From the NCBI GenBank assembly GCA_944472135.2, contig OX235270.1, forward strand, positions 80,237,168 to 80,301,167: a stretch of 64,000 bases of DNA. The letters run 5' to 3'. The notes below the pieces were generated by a model, which worked only from the letters and a program-made list of their open reading frames with translations, was not told where the DNA came from and made no database searches. The position numbers and the translations under genes are program-made. How positions within the stretch are numbered: position 1 is the stretch's first letter; each line of letters starts with the position of its first letter. Source of the stretch: Trichobilharzia regenti (Eukaryota > Platyhelminthes > Trematoda > Strigeidida > Schistosomatidae). Below are positions 38,426-51,229 of the stretch, one piece after another.

Positions 38426-41340
38426 TTTATAATTCATTTATTCATAAATCTACTATAAACTGTCGCAACATTTCTATTTGAGTTGGATTTTTACTTTGAT
38501 ATTTCGTAAACTTATTTAGCTGACTATTTAATCCCCTACACCTTTAACCTCAGTATGCACGAATAAGAAAAGCTATGATTAAAGTGGTATTCGACATTTC
38601 CTGATTAAAATTATTTTTCTCCTTTCTTGATAAAAACTATCCTCAAAACATCTGTGTTAGTCAACAAATGTTTCATAGGTCATTTTTAAGAGTCTGAAAC
38701 GTGTTAATCAATGGCCAAAGCCTGTACGTATTTTTCCAATCACTCTTTTAAAAGTTCTCTCGAAGTAGTTCGCAGTAACATTTTATCTGGAGTTTTAGTT
38801 ATAATTTAAGGGAAAAAGTGACACGTTTTCTGGACAAATGATAATCATTCTTAATCTAGAATACTGTCTATTGATTAGCAGAAATTACTGCGTAAATATT
38901 TATCTTTCGAAACCTAATTAGATTATTTACTAAATCCCGTTGAGTAAATACAGGATTCAGAAAAATGTATACTTATTCCTTCTTAATAGAATAACAGAAG
39001 GAAGGATAAGGAATGCTAGAATTCCCTTTATGTCTTTAACTGAAAATATTGTGCTACATTGGAATTTATATTTTTAGTGACTGTGCCAGTAAATCTTAGT
39101 TTTGTATCTTTAGCGTAAGTGTTTTCACCGTTTCTTCGGCGCTCTAACGAGTCACACTAAATCAAATCTGACTTCAATATCTCGAGTAGCATATGACTAA
39201 GCTTAACCCTTAAATTCTTATGAAACAAGCTCACAAGGCCTTAATAGTCCTCCTATTTCACATCAACAATACTTAAAAGTAAATTTCATTCCATATTGGA
39301 TAAGTTCATATGATACAGGATACACAAGGAGACAGTATTAGTAACTTTGAAATGGTTTCAAGGAGAATTTATCACTCAAAATCGTATCAATGCATTCACA
39401 AGACTTCCTGACTTTCTTCTTTAGACTTAGGGGGTTATCCAGCTATCAATACTTTTAACATTGTGTGTCATAGCAAGTGAAATTGTGTAATGTGGAATTA
39501 TATTCTACTATAATTGTAAAATACTTCTTCTACATCAACAAAGTTCATTCTTTATCTAATAAAAGAGGAATGACGTAGCAGACTAGTTGTCCTAGTAAAG
39601 CTTTGTATATATCCTGGATGCAGATAACAAAAAAATACACAAAATCAGTGACAAATATATTTCCCCAGTTAACACTTACAATTAGCGTAATCCTTTTAAA
39701 GCATCTGATTATTGGATTTGTAAGTCTGAGATTTATATTCCCTAGCTGGTAGAAGATAAATAGGAAAAGATTTCTTGTATCCTTTCATCTTCTAAGGATT
39801 TCTGATAGACTCATCGTTGATGAGGAAGACTGTATATAAAACAGTTTTTATACAAATAATTGACCCAAAAAAACTGAGAACGTTAAAATATGATCTATAA
39901 TATTAAAGTAAGCGACATTAGTTATTTCATTCAGCTCACATCCATATTTGATGAGATGTTGGAAATTATTTAAAGAATGTAAGATGAGATTATCGCAAAA
40001 AAAAAATACTCGAAATGTCAGCACGCTACTTAAACTAGAGGAATAAGGTAATAATCTAACTTTATTTAAGGAATGAATTGCTCGTATGCTACTACAGTAT
40101 ACACTAATCGCATTTTGGACAAAAATATGGACAGTCATTAGGCTGAAACCCTCCTTACATCAAATCGATAAAACTACATGCTTGAGGCTATCCCATGCCT
40201 GTCCTGACAACATGAGTAAAATTGATCATAGTAGACTAAATGTCATAAAGAACTTCGTTTTGTTGGGATTTTTTTCACATAAAATAGGATTGAAATCATT
40301 TCGATATTGATGAAAAGATCAGATAAAATCCCGCATGATCTTATCCCACCATTAGAGAATAGCTTCATCTACATATGCATAACGAAGACATGCTTTTATT
40401 TAGTTATTCACTACGCTTTTCATATCTAACACTAAAAATTTTGGTAAAATTTCTCAATAAATTTATAAAGCAGAATTTTCTATTCGAAAGAATTGTTAAA
40501 TGCAGTTGATTCTTCCTCCTAAAGTGTACAAAACAATGTGAAAGTCAGTTAGTGAAAATTCACTTTCAAAATTAATGTTAGTTAGAGAATTGCTATAAAC
40601 CAGAGTGTGTCAAACGTCATTTCATCCCTGGTTTGAAATTTTTCACCGAATTGCTTTCGCACCATTCAGGCATTCATCCAGTAGGTTAAAATTTTGTAGT
40701 GACTGATTGTATATATTATCAAATCCTGATTTATTAAGCACTTATCAAGAAGTATGAATCCCAAAACAATTGGATTTGCTACTTAGTTTTGTGGAAATTT
40801 TCGGATTTATTCTTAAGACTTTTTCATCGTAGAAGAATTTTACTGCCTCTACAGAATTCATGACTAAAAAGTAGTGACTTGATTTTTTCAAACTAAGTTC
40901 TACTGATTAACAGAAAATACCTTCGTAGGGTAGGCAGCTGTTGGCATGAATAAGTAAAGCACACCTCTGTTATGTTATTTTCAGCCTCTGTATTATTGTT
41001 ATACGATGGTGTTCCTAGTTTTTCAGTTGAATGAGTTTTATTCACCGCTTTGCAAACAGATAAATATATCAGAAAGAGACTGGCATTTAGAAAAGAGAGA
41101 ATATGACTGTATTTTCACCCACTAGAAAATACATCCGTAATTAGTTTCCAGCTAATACAAGTCTCTGTTCTAGTTTAAACAACCAAAAAATACTCTTTTA
41201 TTATAATTTAAGAGAAAAATGGCATCTTTCGGTTAATAATAAACAAGTAGTTATAAGAAGAGTTAAACTTAAAAGTGTACTTAATGTGAGGGAAAATATA
41301 AATTTCATGGTAGTTAGGCACACAATACACTGATTAGTGA
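38426..41340. other. AT-rich intergenic DNA
   Basis: 2.9 kb with only short open frames lacking recognisable motifs; no repeat family identified. Confidence 0.5.
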
Positions 41341-41520
41341 CGATGATTATGCTGCGGTAGAATGCTCGCCAAATACAACTGTGACCCGGGGTTCAATTCC
41401 CCGCCGGCGCACCCCTTAACCTCGCCTAGCCAGTTGTAAGTCCAGCAAAGTGAAAACGTTGGCTGTAAGGCTACCGACGCCAACTTCTAAAAAACCACTG
41501 TTGTTGAAACTTCAAGACGT
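41341..41520 (+). mobile_element. tRNA-Gly-derived SINE-like element
   Basis: gcggtagaatgctcgcc ... gacccggggttcaattcccc closely follows a tRNA-Gly sequence from the D arm to the T arm (A and B boxes intact). The anticodon stem is degenerate. An unrelated body follows (cctcgcctagccagttg ... ggctaccgacgccaac), ending in a short A run. A retroposed tRNA-Gly derivative rather than a tRNA gene. Confidence 0.65.
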
Positions 41521-41764
41521 TAGCATGAAGCCCCTATTTCTACTCGGACTACAAAAGAGTAAAATAATGGTAATGAATAAAGACGAAACAAAGATTAATC
41601 GATGCACAGTGGTTGAATTTTAGCGTCTAAGACCTGCACATATAACATCATTTTAGAAAAGCGTTACTCGAAATAAATGCAGACGTTTCAAGAGAGACCT
41701 TTAACATTGTATTAAAAAAATTAATGAGAAAAAGACCAGTCTAGGCCTAGCTCTTGCCACAAAA

Positions 41765-41970
41765 TAACGAGCCATTGAATCGGGTCCCAGTGGCTGAATG
41801 GTATACAAGCTTGCCTTGTAACCGGAAGGTGCTGGGTTCGGAACCCAGTGGGTGCGTACTGCCGATGATTCCCAAACTAGGATGAAACAGCAGCTGTCCA
41901 GTACTCCCTGGTTTTCAATGGTTCTCTAACTGATGTCAATCCGTGATCAACTCGTAAAAATTTAAGAGTT
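41765..41970 (+). mobile_element. tRNA-related SINE family 1
   Basis: Contains gtcccagtggctgaatggta, ccttgtaacc, the B box gggttcggaaccc, gattcccaaactaggatga, gttctctaactgatgtc and atcaactcgtaaaaa. The best-preserved tRNA-like core of this family in the window. Confidence 0.75.
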
Positions 41971-42187
41971 TCTCGAGAATGCATTATCTGTGTTTGGAAT
42001 CTTCAGCAGTTTCCAGTTAAAGATCTTTGACGTATCGAGAACAATATTGTCAAAATACGTAGCTAATTTCTTACCACTTAAAAATGGTTTGAAATAAAAG
42101 AATTCGTTCTTACACATTATCTGCTGATTCACACTACAAACTGGATGAAACCAGAAGAAAATAACTGTTACTTTGTACCTACATAAA

Positions 42188-42365
42188 ATTTTTATTTTTA
42201 TTTTATTTTTGATTACACCTTGATTCCACACCGTATTTTTGGTACAAGTATGGAATTTTCAGCGTGGATATAGGTAGCCCGAATTTCGCACGCCGATCAT
42301 AGATATCAGATGTGCGTCGGCGTGGGTTCGAACCCCGGACCATGTGCATGGTCGGCACAAGTGCA
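42188..42365 (-). mobile_element. tRNA-derived SINE family 2
   Basis: Minus-strand copy of the 12572-12765 family with B box ggttcgaaccc and an A-rich tail (T-rich on the plus strand at 42188-42210); 5' end of the head missing. Confidence 0.75.
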
Positions 42366-42735
42366 TTTGAAGTATCAGTAGTGAGACTATCAAATTAAAA
42401 CAACTGCATATATTAAAAAAATAGCAGTTATTTTAGTCAGATTATAGGCCAGAGGCACTTGTTTCGCAACATACTAGTTCCAATCAATTGGTAATTCATA
42501 CGCATCAGTAAAGTAAAAAAAGGTTGACAGGAATCAATATTAAGAGTAGGTGACGTTTACGCATATTGCAGCAAACGGTCACATTAATTTAGTTTCTGCT
42601 AGAATTGTATACTTCACATTTTCGATTATCTGCAGTATAAAACCTGAAATCTCGTATCATTCTTGGTAATTGTTTCTACTGCAATTTCAAACCGGTTGTA
42701 TCCTTCAGGAGTGATAGGAAATTATGCTTCATATA

Positions 42736-42738
<3 letters not shown>

Positions 42739-42781
<43 letters not shown>
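42739..42781. repeat. AT microsatellite
   Basis: Uninterrupted TA run just outside the inverted duplication. Confidence 0.9.
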
Positions 42782-42783
<2 letters not shown>

Positions 42784-43563
42784 CATTATGTTCGAGTTTT
42801 CAGAGGGGTTATTAGCTCTTAATGAAAGTATCGGTTTTACATATTGAAAAACCAAAATAGTGAATTACTCTTCCTGCTTTCATGAAAAAGAGATACTAGA
42901 AATGCTATTTAAATAACTTTCCAGCTACACATTTAAAACGGTTATAGTAAATGGCAAATGTGGGAGTGAGGAGTACAGGGATTCAGGAATTTGCCAGAGA
43001 TGAGAACAAAAACAAATCCTTTACGCTTGAGTCAAAGTCTCCTGTTAATTATAGATAAAATTATCATAATACTGACTGACAGTAAATAATAACGTTAGAT
43101 AATAATTTTTCAAAATTTCAAAATCTAGCATTTATATTTGTGTAAACGAATATTCACATTTATATCCTTAGCTTCATCAAACTTCCGAGAATGAAAATAA
43201 GATTTATATGAGAAAACATCACATTGATATTTCAGAGTTGAGTACTCAAGTTATACACTTGAGAAAACGTTTTCCACATCCTTGATTTATCAAGTAAGAT
43301 ACACATAGCAATAAATAGGTATTCAAAACTGCTGCTGTTGTTGTTCACATATATTAAATGTAAGGAAGACGAATATTTCCCGACAGAGTGAAACTCATAC
43401 CATTGAAACTAAGTTATCGAAATCACGAATGACTTGTTATGCACCTGTATGTGTATTACTCACTTCTCAGGAATAGAGATGTCACATAGTCTGGTTGCAT
43501 CACTCTATAACTTAGGCATAATTTTCTAAATTCACTCATTTTAATTCATTCACATTGAAATAG

Positions 43564-46500
43564 CAACAACTGGCGTCACTAGATTCTGCTGAAAACTGCA
43601 TGAAAAGAGAGGTTGAATGTTTAGCAGAACAATTAAATCAGATTCTAAAACATTCGGATTTAAATGAAGAAGTAAATAAGTACGTTTTTGTTTTTCTCAT
43701 CAATGTTTTACATTAATTAACGCAGTCTGAGTAGTATTTCAGTTAAATAGTTGTCAGAAGTTAGAAGCATCACACATTTTATGACAGCTTAATCTCACTT
43801 CCATTCACTGAATACAACTAATACTTTCATAGAGAAAGTGCATTAATTCCCGAAAGAGACAGATTTCACGAGTAAAATAAAATAAATGACAAGTGGTTTC
43901 TGTACTGCTGTTGTTTATTCATTGGTCTCTGTTTGTGATGAAAATCTTCAAGTTACCAGCCAGTTATGTGTTTTCGATACGTCAACATCGAACTTTGACT
44001 GAAACATAGCAGTTTACTTCATGGATACAGGCGAATGCATTTAAACGATTGACTATGATACAGTTAGTGACTCTGAGTTCATTCTCCACTAATCTAATCA
44101 TGTTGCCAATAAATTATCAGTAGGTAATAGTCAATCATCACGATTATTGTATAGTTAATCAAGGCTGTTTAATAGTACTCATGAAACTGAGTTCAAGTTT
44201 ACGCAGATTTATAGCCTGAGCGGTATCCGACACAAATGCTATTCAATTTTATCCTATTTGTTGATGTAATGATGAAGGTTATTCGAACTACATCTACATT
44301 GTAATTGACTGATCTACTTGCCACAATGCATCTAGTCTGTATTATTATTATTATTATTGTTCCCTTGGGTTCCTAGTGGAACATAGGGCTTCAACTGCAC
44401 GTCTCCATTTTCTTCTGTCTTCTGCTATACTTTTCGCCTGCATCCATGTTAATCCATATTCTTTCAACTCCTCTTCACACGATCTCCTCCATGTCACCCT
44501 TGGACGTCCCACACGCCGCTTCCCTTTCGGGTTCCACTCGAGGGCTTGGCGCGCGATGTCACCCAGCGGTCTCCTCAGCGAGTGTCCGATCCATCTCCAC
44601 TTTCTCCTGCATATTTGTTGGGCGATTGGTTCTTGCTTTGTTTGTTCCCATAATTCCTTGTTGGTGATTCTTTCCGGCCATCTGATCTTCAGTATTGAGC
44701 GAAGACAGTTGTTAATAAAGGTCTGCAGGCTGTTGGAAATATTCTTTGTGACCCCGCCAAGTTTCTGATCCGTATAGAAGAACTGACTTTACGTTTGTAT
44801 TGAAAATCCGAATTTTGTTGGTGATGCTGAGTGACGAAGATTTCCAGATTGATTTCAGGCTGATGAATGTGTTTCTCGCCTTCCCGATTCTCGCTCGATT
44901 TGACATCCTCGTCCGCTCCTCCTGTAGTTGAGACAATGCTCCCTAGATAAGTGAATGAAGTAACCTCTTTCAAATCCCTCCCGTTGATGGTGATTGACGT
45001 TGGATGTTGTTGCTGTTGTTGGTTGGTTATTTTCATAACCTCCGTCTTGTCTATGTTTTCCTGGAGTCCTGTCTTCGCCGGCTGCTTCTTCGACCAGTTT
45101 GTCGGTTTTCGCTTGTAAGTCTTCGATTGTGTGTGACATCAAACATAAATCATCCATGCGCGAAATCCAGGTCTTCTAGGTTCTTCACGTCGGTCCAGGA
45201 TATTCCTGTCTTCTCGTTTCCCACAGTCTGACGCATAATCCAGTCCACCACAATTAGGAATATCATTGGTGATAGTAAGCACCCTTGTCTGACTCCTGTG
45301 TTTACTCCAAACGCCTCGCTGAGTTTTCCGTTGTGGATCACTTGGCAGGTGCCGTTGTCGTACAGCTGTTGAATAAGGTTGATGAATATTTGGGGTACGC
45401 CATAGTACTCGAGTAATTTCCAAATTACTTCACGATCAACGCTGTCGAAGGCCTTCTCAAAGTCTATAAAGTTGAGGTAGAGGTTTGATTGCCATTCCAT
45501 GCTTTGTTCTGTGATGATGATGCGTAGAGTTGCAATTTGGTCAGTACATGATTTGCCTTTCCTGAATCCAGCTTGTTCTGGTCGGAGTTCTGTCTCCAGT
45601 GCGTCCTTTAATCTCTCCAGGATGATGCGACTCAGGATTTTACTTGGCGTCGATAGGAGCATGATTCCTCGCCAGTTCTTGCAGAGTGATGTAAGTCGCC
45701 CTTCTTTGGTAGTTTCACGAGGTAACCTTTCCTCCAGTCAGTAGGCACCTTTCCCTCCTTCCAGACCTTTTGCAATAATGGAGTCAGCATGTCTGCTGTA
45801 GTCTCTGGGTCCGCTTTCAGTGCTTCAGGGGGTATTCCATCTGGTCCGGCTGTTTTTCCAGCTTTCAGAAGTTTGATTGCGTTCAAGACTTCAGCTCTCG
45901 TTGGAGGATTGGTGTCAACTTGCAGTTGTGTGTGCGCTGTTGTTGGTATTTCTGGACGGGTTGCAGGTGATGGTCGGTTCAAGAGTCCTTTGAAGTGATC
46001 CGCCCATTGTTTAATCTGTTTTTCTTCCTTGGTAATGGGCTTCCCTTGGCTGTCTTTTATAGGTTTCGCTTGTGTTGGTCTCTTCCCGGATAGAGATTTG
46101 GTTATCTGATATAGTGTCCTCAGGTCCCTTTTGCCTGCTGCCTTTTCAGCTTCAGTAGCTAGATTGTCGTAGAATCGTCTTTTGTCCTTCCTAGCACTTT
46201 CTTCACTTCTTTGTCCAATGCTTTGTAAGTTGAGCTCATCGTCTCCTTCTCCTGTCCGTCCTTGCATTGAATCATTTTCTCTTTCACCATTCTCCTCTCT
46301 TCTATTAATTTCCAAGTGTCCGTTGAGAGCCATTCCTTGTCTTGTCTCTTCTTTCTTCCTAGAACCGTTGAACACGTTTCGTTGAGAATCGCCTTCAGAG
46401 ACTTCCAATGTTCTTCCACGCATGATTCTTCAGTGCTGTCGCGTAGTGTTTCCTGCTTTGCTCTGACAGTTGCAGTGAAGTGTCTTTTGTGGTTGTGTCC

Positions 46501-47779
46501 TTCAGTAATTGAGTGTTGAACTTGCATTGTGGCCTATCCCCAGCTATCCTCGAGGCTTTTAGTTTCACCTTGAAAGTCCCTTCTACTAGATAGTGGTCTG
46601 AACCCACATCTGCTCCTCTCCTTGACCTTGTGTCCAGTAGGCTCCGTCTCCACTTTCTTGAAATTGAGATGAAGTCTATTTGATTCTTGGTGTTTCCATC
46701 TGGTGAAATCCATGTCGTCTTGTGTATATCCTTGTGTTTGAACACACTACCGCCAATCACCAAATCATTGAAGGCGCAGAAGTCTGAGAAGAGTTCACCA
46801 TTGTCGTTCATTTCGCCGAGGGCCTCACGACCCATGGTGAGTTCTCTTCCTGTGTTGTCTCCTCCCAGCTTCGCATTCATGTCGCCCATCAGGATTTTGA
46901 TATCGCCATTTGGGACGTTGTCCATTATTGCTTGTAGTTGTCTGTAGAACGCCTCCTTCTTCTCTTGTTCTGAGACGTTTGTAGGCGCATAACATTGAAT
47001 GACTGTAACTTTCCTTCCTTTTGAGTTGAACCTGGCTGTCATTATCCTGGAGGAGATTGGTTCCCACTGCATGAGAGCTTTGGTTGCTGTTGGTGACATC
47101 ATGATGGCCACTCCCTCGGTGTGCTCATGGTTGTCCTCTAGGTGGCCGGAATACATTACTGTCTCTCCAGTAGGTAGTTGGCACCTTCTCTAGTCTGTAT
47201 AACACAAAACAAACTCACCTAATACGGAGTTATACTCTACTGCAGCGCTTGAATTCTACTCTCCTACCAATTCTAAACTTCATTCTGTTGATGTTGTCTG
47301 AAAACATCTGACTACCATGCATAAACTATAATTTTATTTAAAACTGTGTGTTAATGTGCTGCAAATGAATATGAAAAATACCTACACATTTAGGAGGTGT
47401 ATTCCATTGTGTGTTAAAAATCCCATCTTATTCTGTTCATTTTGCAATATGCCCAGTAAGTTAGGATGGGATTTATTCGGCTAAATTTTCAGAGAGTACC
47501 AGGATTATATCGCTCACGACTTGCACATACACTTGTATTTATATACAGCTACAACTTAAATTGTAGTATTTTTGAGTGTAATTCACTCTGTTTCTTCCAA
47601 CAAAACTATCATTCAGAAATGAAACTTCTCCAGTATAATTAATCACCATGTTTATCATATAAACAATCTTTGTCATTTCTCTCTTAACTAACAGTAAAAT
47701 ATGGAATGCAGTTGATGAAGGCGAAATTGACGACATAGGTGAATTGATTGAAAATCAATGGAAATGGTACATATCCTGA
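43564..47779 (+). pseudogene. inverted partial copy of the coiled-coil gene (last two exons)
   Basis: Exons 43564-43679 and 47695-47779 match, base for base as far as I compared, the last two exons of the minus-strand gene at 56887-56772 and 55614-55530, including the splice sites and the TGA stop. The copy lies in the left arm of the inverted duplication. It has no counterpart of the upstream 51-codon exon, which lies outside the duplicated block. Its intron carries the 2.85-kb LINE insertion. It is therefore a 3' fragment: probably non-functional alone, but potentially usable as an alternative 3' end or a source of antisense RNA. Confidence 0.6.
44331..47198 (-). mobile_element. RTE-like LINE, copy B, 5'-truncated, with 10-bp TSD
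   Basis: tctagtctgt at 44331-44340 and 47189-47198 flanks 44341-47188. Minus strand: endonuclease domain (47156-46395) with KILMGDMNAKLG, IDFISISRKWRR and GSDHYLVEG. An RT domain follows with GPDGIPPEALK, LVKLPKKGDL, GFRKGKSCTDQIATLR, NFIDFEKAFDSVDREVIWKL and GVRQGCLLSPMIF. Then comes a split FA..DD active site, and a C-terminal domain with YLGSIVSTTGG and SVLLYGSETW. The 3' end has an (AAT)n tail. Several frameshifts (near 46.4, 45.66, 45.15 and 45.07 kb) make it non-autonomous now. The extreme endonuclease N-terminus is missing. Confidence 0.92.
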
Positions 47780-47830
47780 AGGTAGTAAGCGACAATGAAC
47801 CACGTGTTGAGCGATACGACGATTACTTAA

Positions 47831-47836
47831 AATAAA
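47831..47836 (+). promoter_or_regulatory. duplicated poly(A) signal in left arm
   Basis: Left-arm counterpart of the 55473-55478 signal, about 50 bp after the duplicated stop at 47777-47779. Confidence 0.45.
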
Positions 47837-50800
47837 GAAAAGTGAAAAGAATTCGAATTCGAATCTTCACTCATTGTTCGTTTTCTAACTATTCTAGCCA
47901 TCATTCAATATTTCACAAATGTTGACTGTCTTTGATTATTTGCCTGTTTCTTTTGATGAAGCTTTACCCAATAATAATGAAGTTTACTGCAAAAAAATCT
48001 TTGAGGCGATTTTATAATTGCTCACTTGTCTTGATGCAGTCAAATAATGTTTGCTATGCAACCGAAAATTCAAACAGCACCAACTTTTTGATTTGATTTA
48101 TTGTATATGTCGAGACTTGCTGAGAATTAGTTTGCTCTTATATTGAAGAGCACGCGTCTTCATAGCCAATAAATCATCATGTTCCTGAAAGCATACTAAA
48201 ATAAGAGGAGAAAAGCATCAGCGAGTGCTTGGTAGGAATAGGAAACACTTTGTGCTAGCAGGAGTGCTTTCATTAACATAGTCATTTCTTTAAAGTAGTC
48301 GAATGGTTGGCTTATCATGAACATCATCTGAAGCAGTTGTATTTCCAACAGTTAGGAATCGGTCGGACTATTCAGTATAAACTGTAAATATATGCGTAAT
48401 CCGCATATTTTATTACTTGAGTGTGTATTTGTTTAACGGAAATCAATAGGCTTCTTTACGTGTACAAACCTCCCACATTTTTGGACACTACATTAGGTAT
48501 TATGGGACTACGTCAGTTAGTAACATTCAGTTCAAAGACTACATATCTGAATTATCTTATCGCAATAAAGACATTATCAGTGAGAATTATACTAATGTTA
48601 TTCGTAAGATTTAAGAAAATATTCTGCTTAAATGTGTGGTTAATTGGTTTGATTTGATGTTATAATTATTTGTAATAGTAGTATTTTTCAATGATCAAAT
48701 TACAGGAAATCAAACAACAACACAGAGAGGAATGAATTTAGGAACTTTTATTTGGCGGAATTATTTTTAATCCATATAATAAATATTAACAAACAACAGT
48801 AAGTATTTTAACAATAGTGTAGTAGGAATTGTCAATCACCACATTTGATCACTCAGCTTACAAGTTGTAGGTTGATCATTAGATGATGCGAAGTTAGCGT
48901 GCATGAATTACTTTTCCGTGGTAACAATAACCAAGCAGAAGTGAACAACTCAAAAGAATCCCAAACTTCTAGAGGAATTTTTATTTTAGTGTAACAAATT
49001 ATATTTCGATCGATGAAAGAAAGTTCCAGTAAATCCACTAACAATGAGACAATCCGAACTGCTAATTTAACCACTTAAAGTTGGAATATGGGCGCATGAG
49101 GGCTTTCTATACTTTTGTCGTTTAAACAACCGTCGTGTACTAGATGAAGCTAATATTTGCAGCATTTCCTATTGATTTTGAGAACTAGAGAATTCCTTGT
49201 CAATTGGTCGAAATCGGATGCACTATTACTTGCCCGATTCGATTTCACATATGAACAGACATTTTCTGCTGCAAACGTCACTTTGGTTAGTGCAAGAAAC
49301 CTGTCAACAATGGAGGCAATTGGAAAGAATTTCTTCGACCACATACATGTGTATATCAGTAAGCTTCTGCTAACGTATTTTCTTTACTTCAACTGTTGCT
49401 CCCACAATATTATCTATACTACGTCTGTGGAGATAATTGGTGTGTATCGATGATCGAATTAGACTAAGTACTCTGCACCACGAAATGTTTGACAGTTGGT
49501 CAGTGCATCGCACACGTCTTGAGAATGACAACTGCCCGGTTGGAAGAAGTATCCGAGTACCGGCATGTTTATCTGATCACTATGACATCAGGGGCTGAGT
49601 AGTTGGTATGTGATTACTTCTAACTTGTAACTGTTGATGCGACCGTTGAATTTTTGATCACATTTGACAGTGCAGTTCCTGTCTTTTGGTAGGATTTTTG
49701 TGTTAGACGGACTGTTCTCAGTGTTTTATTTGATTGTTATCATCGTGTTAAATATTGTGTAATATTTTAATTATATACTGTTATAGGAAGTGAGAATTTT
49801 AGTTCTGGGGGTCAGACGGTGGACTGTCATGCCTTGTACTGTACCGTGCGTGATTAGTCTAACTATACCAATTATCAGTTCTGATACCATGATTTACTAA
49901 AGGAGAAAAATGTATTGCCGACTGATAACCAGTGATTATTGTATCACGTATTTTATAGCTCATACCTTGAGTGTATACACACGCAAATTTCATGAAATCA
50001 CGCCGATTCTATAGATGGGGAATAATATGAAATGAAGGTTGACATGCATTCAAAACTTTTCTATTTGAGTGTCTCCATAGTATGTTCTACACCTCAGACT
50101 TCCGATTATCAGAATTAGTAGTGATTAGTAAATGTTTTTTTCACTCTGAACAGATCTTATCCAGTTTGGTGAATGTGACTACGGGAAGGGGAGGTCTTCT
50201 GATGTCATCCCCTATGACAGCGTCCAGTTAACTTAAACACCTGAAACTCGAATGTAATATTCATCATTTCATTTTTAATCTTCAGTTGTACTTCGTATCG
50301 TACTATCTAAACTAGCCTGAAGGATTTAGCTGATAAGTCCTTCGAGCCGCCAAGCATATCTTTTCTAAATGTTTCCACAAATTATGTTAAAATTCTGTTG
50401 ATCATCCTCAGAAGGACAACATAAATCGGCTGATAGTATACATGTGTATATTTCCGGTTTTTTTCAAACCAGTCAAACTTCTCATGACATTTTGTTAAGG
50501 AATAGAAATCGCTTGTTGCGTTCAAATGCACATGAATAAACCGGTGATATTTCCTCTTAAAAAATACTGTTGAAAATAAGGTCCACTGTTCTTGAAACAT
50601 GTTGCTGGAAACTGAATTTCGCTGTGTAACAAGTGTAAAAGTTTCCAGTCGCTGAAGTATAGTATGTGAATAACGAGTCATACCGTCCCCCTTCCATAAA
50701 TATCGATTTTTTGTTCGACGTAGGTCACCCACCTTGCAGTGAGTGGCAAGAATAAGTCTTCTTTTCCTAGGTGATCGGTTTCAGTTTTGAGACATCTCAT

Positions 50801-51229
50801 CGAAATCAACAAACTTTCTCCATCAGCACTTGTATTAGCGTTTTCTGAACCCATCTTTAGCTGTTGTTGCATTACATGTACACTATCTCTTCCTTGTCAT
50901 CTAGGAAGAAAACGAGTTAATCACGATTAAAATATATGATCATCATTGCAGTTAAATGAACCCTAATAAGTAGATCAGAAGCGTAAATGTATTTTATATG
51001 GAAGTATATTTTGTACACAACATTAGTCGACAGTGTGACTGAAACAAAACAACTCTTATGTGGGTCAATTCAGACAGTAAAGGACTTTTTTATCGATACA
51101 TACCCTAATCTTTAATCAAAATCACATTCACGATAAAAAGCCATAACCTATTTGTGTTGTGTTATCTGTAGGAGGAACAATCATAAAACATAGTCATCAG
51201 AGTTTTGGGAGTCCCATATCCAGAACTAT

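Larger units (their letters stand above)
42993..49088 (+). repeat. left arm of large inverted duplication
   Basis: This arm is the reverse complement of 54228-57457, interrupted by the LINE at 44341-47188 plus one target-site copy. Without the LINE it is about 3.24 kb, matching the 3.23-kb right arm. Identity fades at the outer edge near 42993 (ccagagatgag) and at the inner edge just after the shared ccacttaaagtt. Scattered single-base differences (such as gtgtG/Attaatg near 47352) indicate roughly 1% divergence in the stretches I compared. An AT microsatellite (42739-42781) sits about 200 bp outside the arm. Confidence 0.93.

Noticed and set aside
41780..41850. tRNA-like sequences in the SINE copies (also 3810-3880, 12690-12765, 38190-38260)
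   Set aside because: Anticodon and acceptor stems do not fold properly and each is embedded in a dispersed repeat, so these are SINE promoters rather than functional tRNA genes.
48421..48657. 78-codon open frame present identically at 54652-54888
   Set aside because: The identity is explained by the inverted duplication, not by coding constraint; no motif. The same holds for the 73-codon (48853/54235) and 65-codon (47539/55573) frames, the latter being antisense to a real exon.
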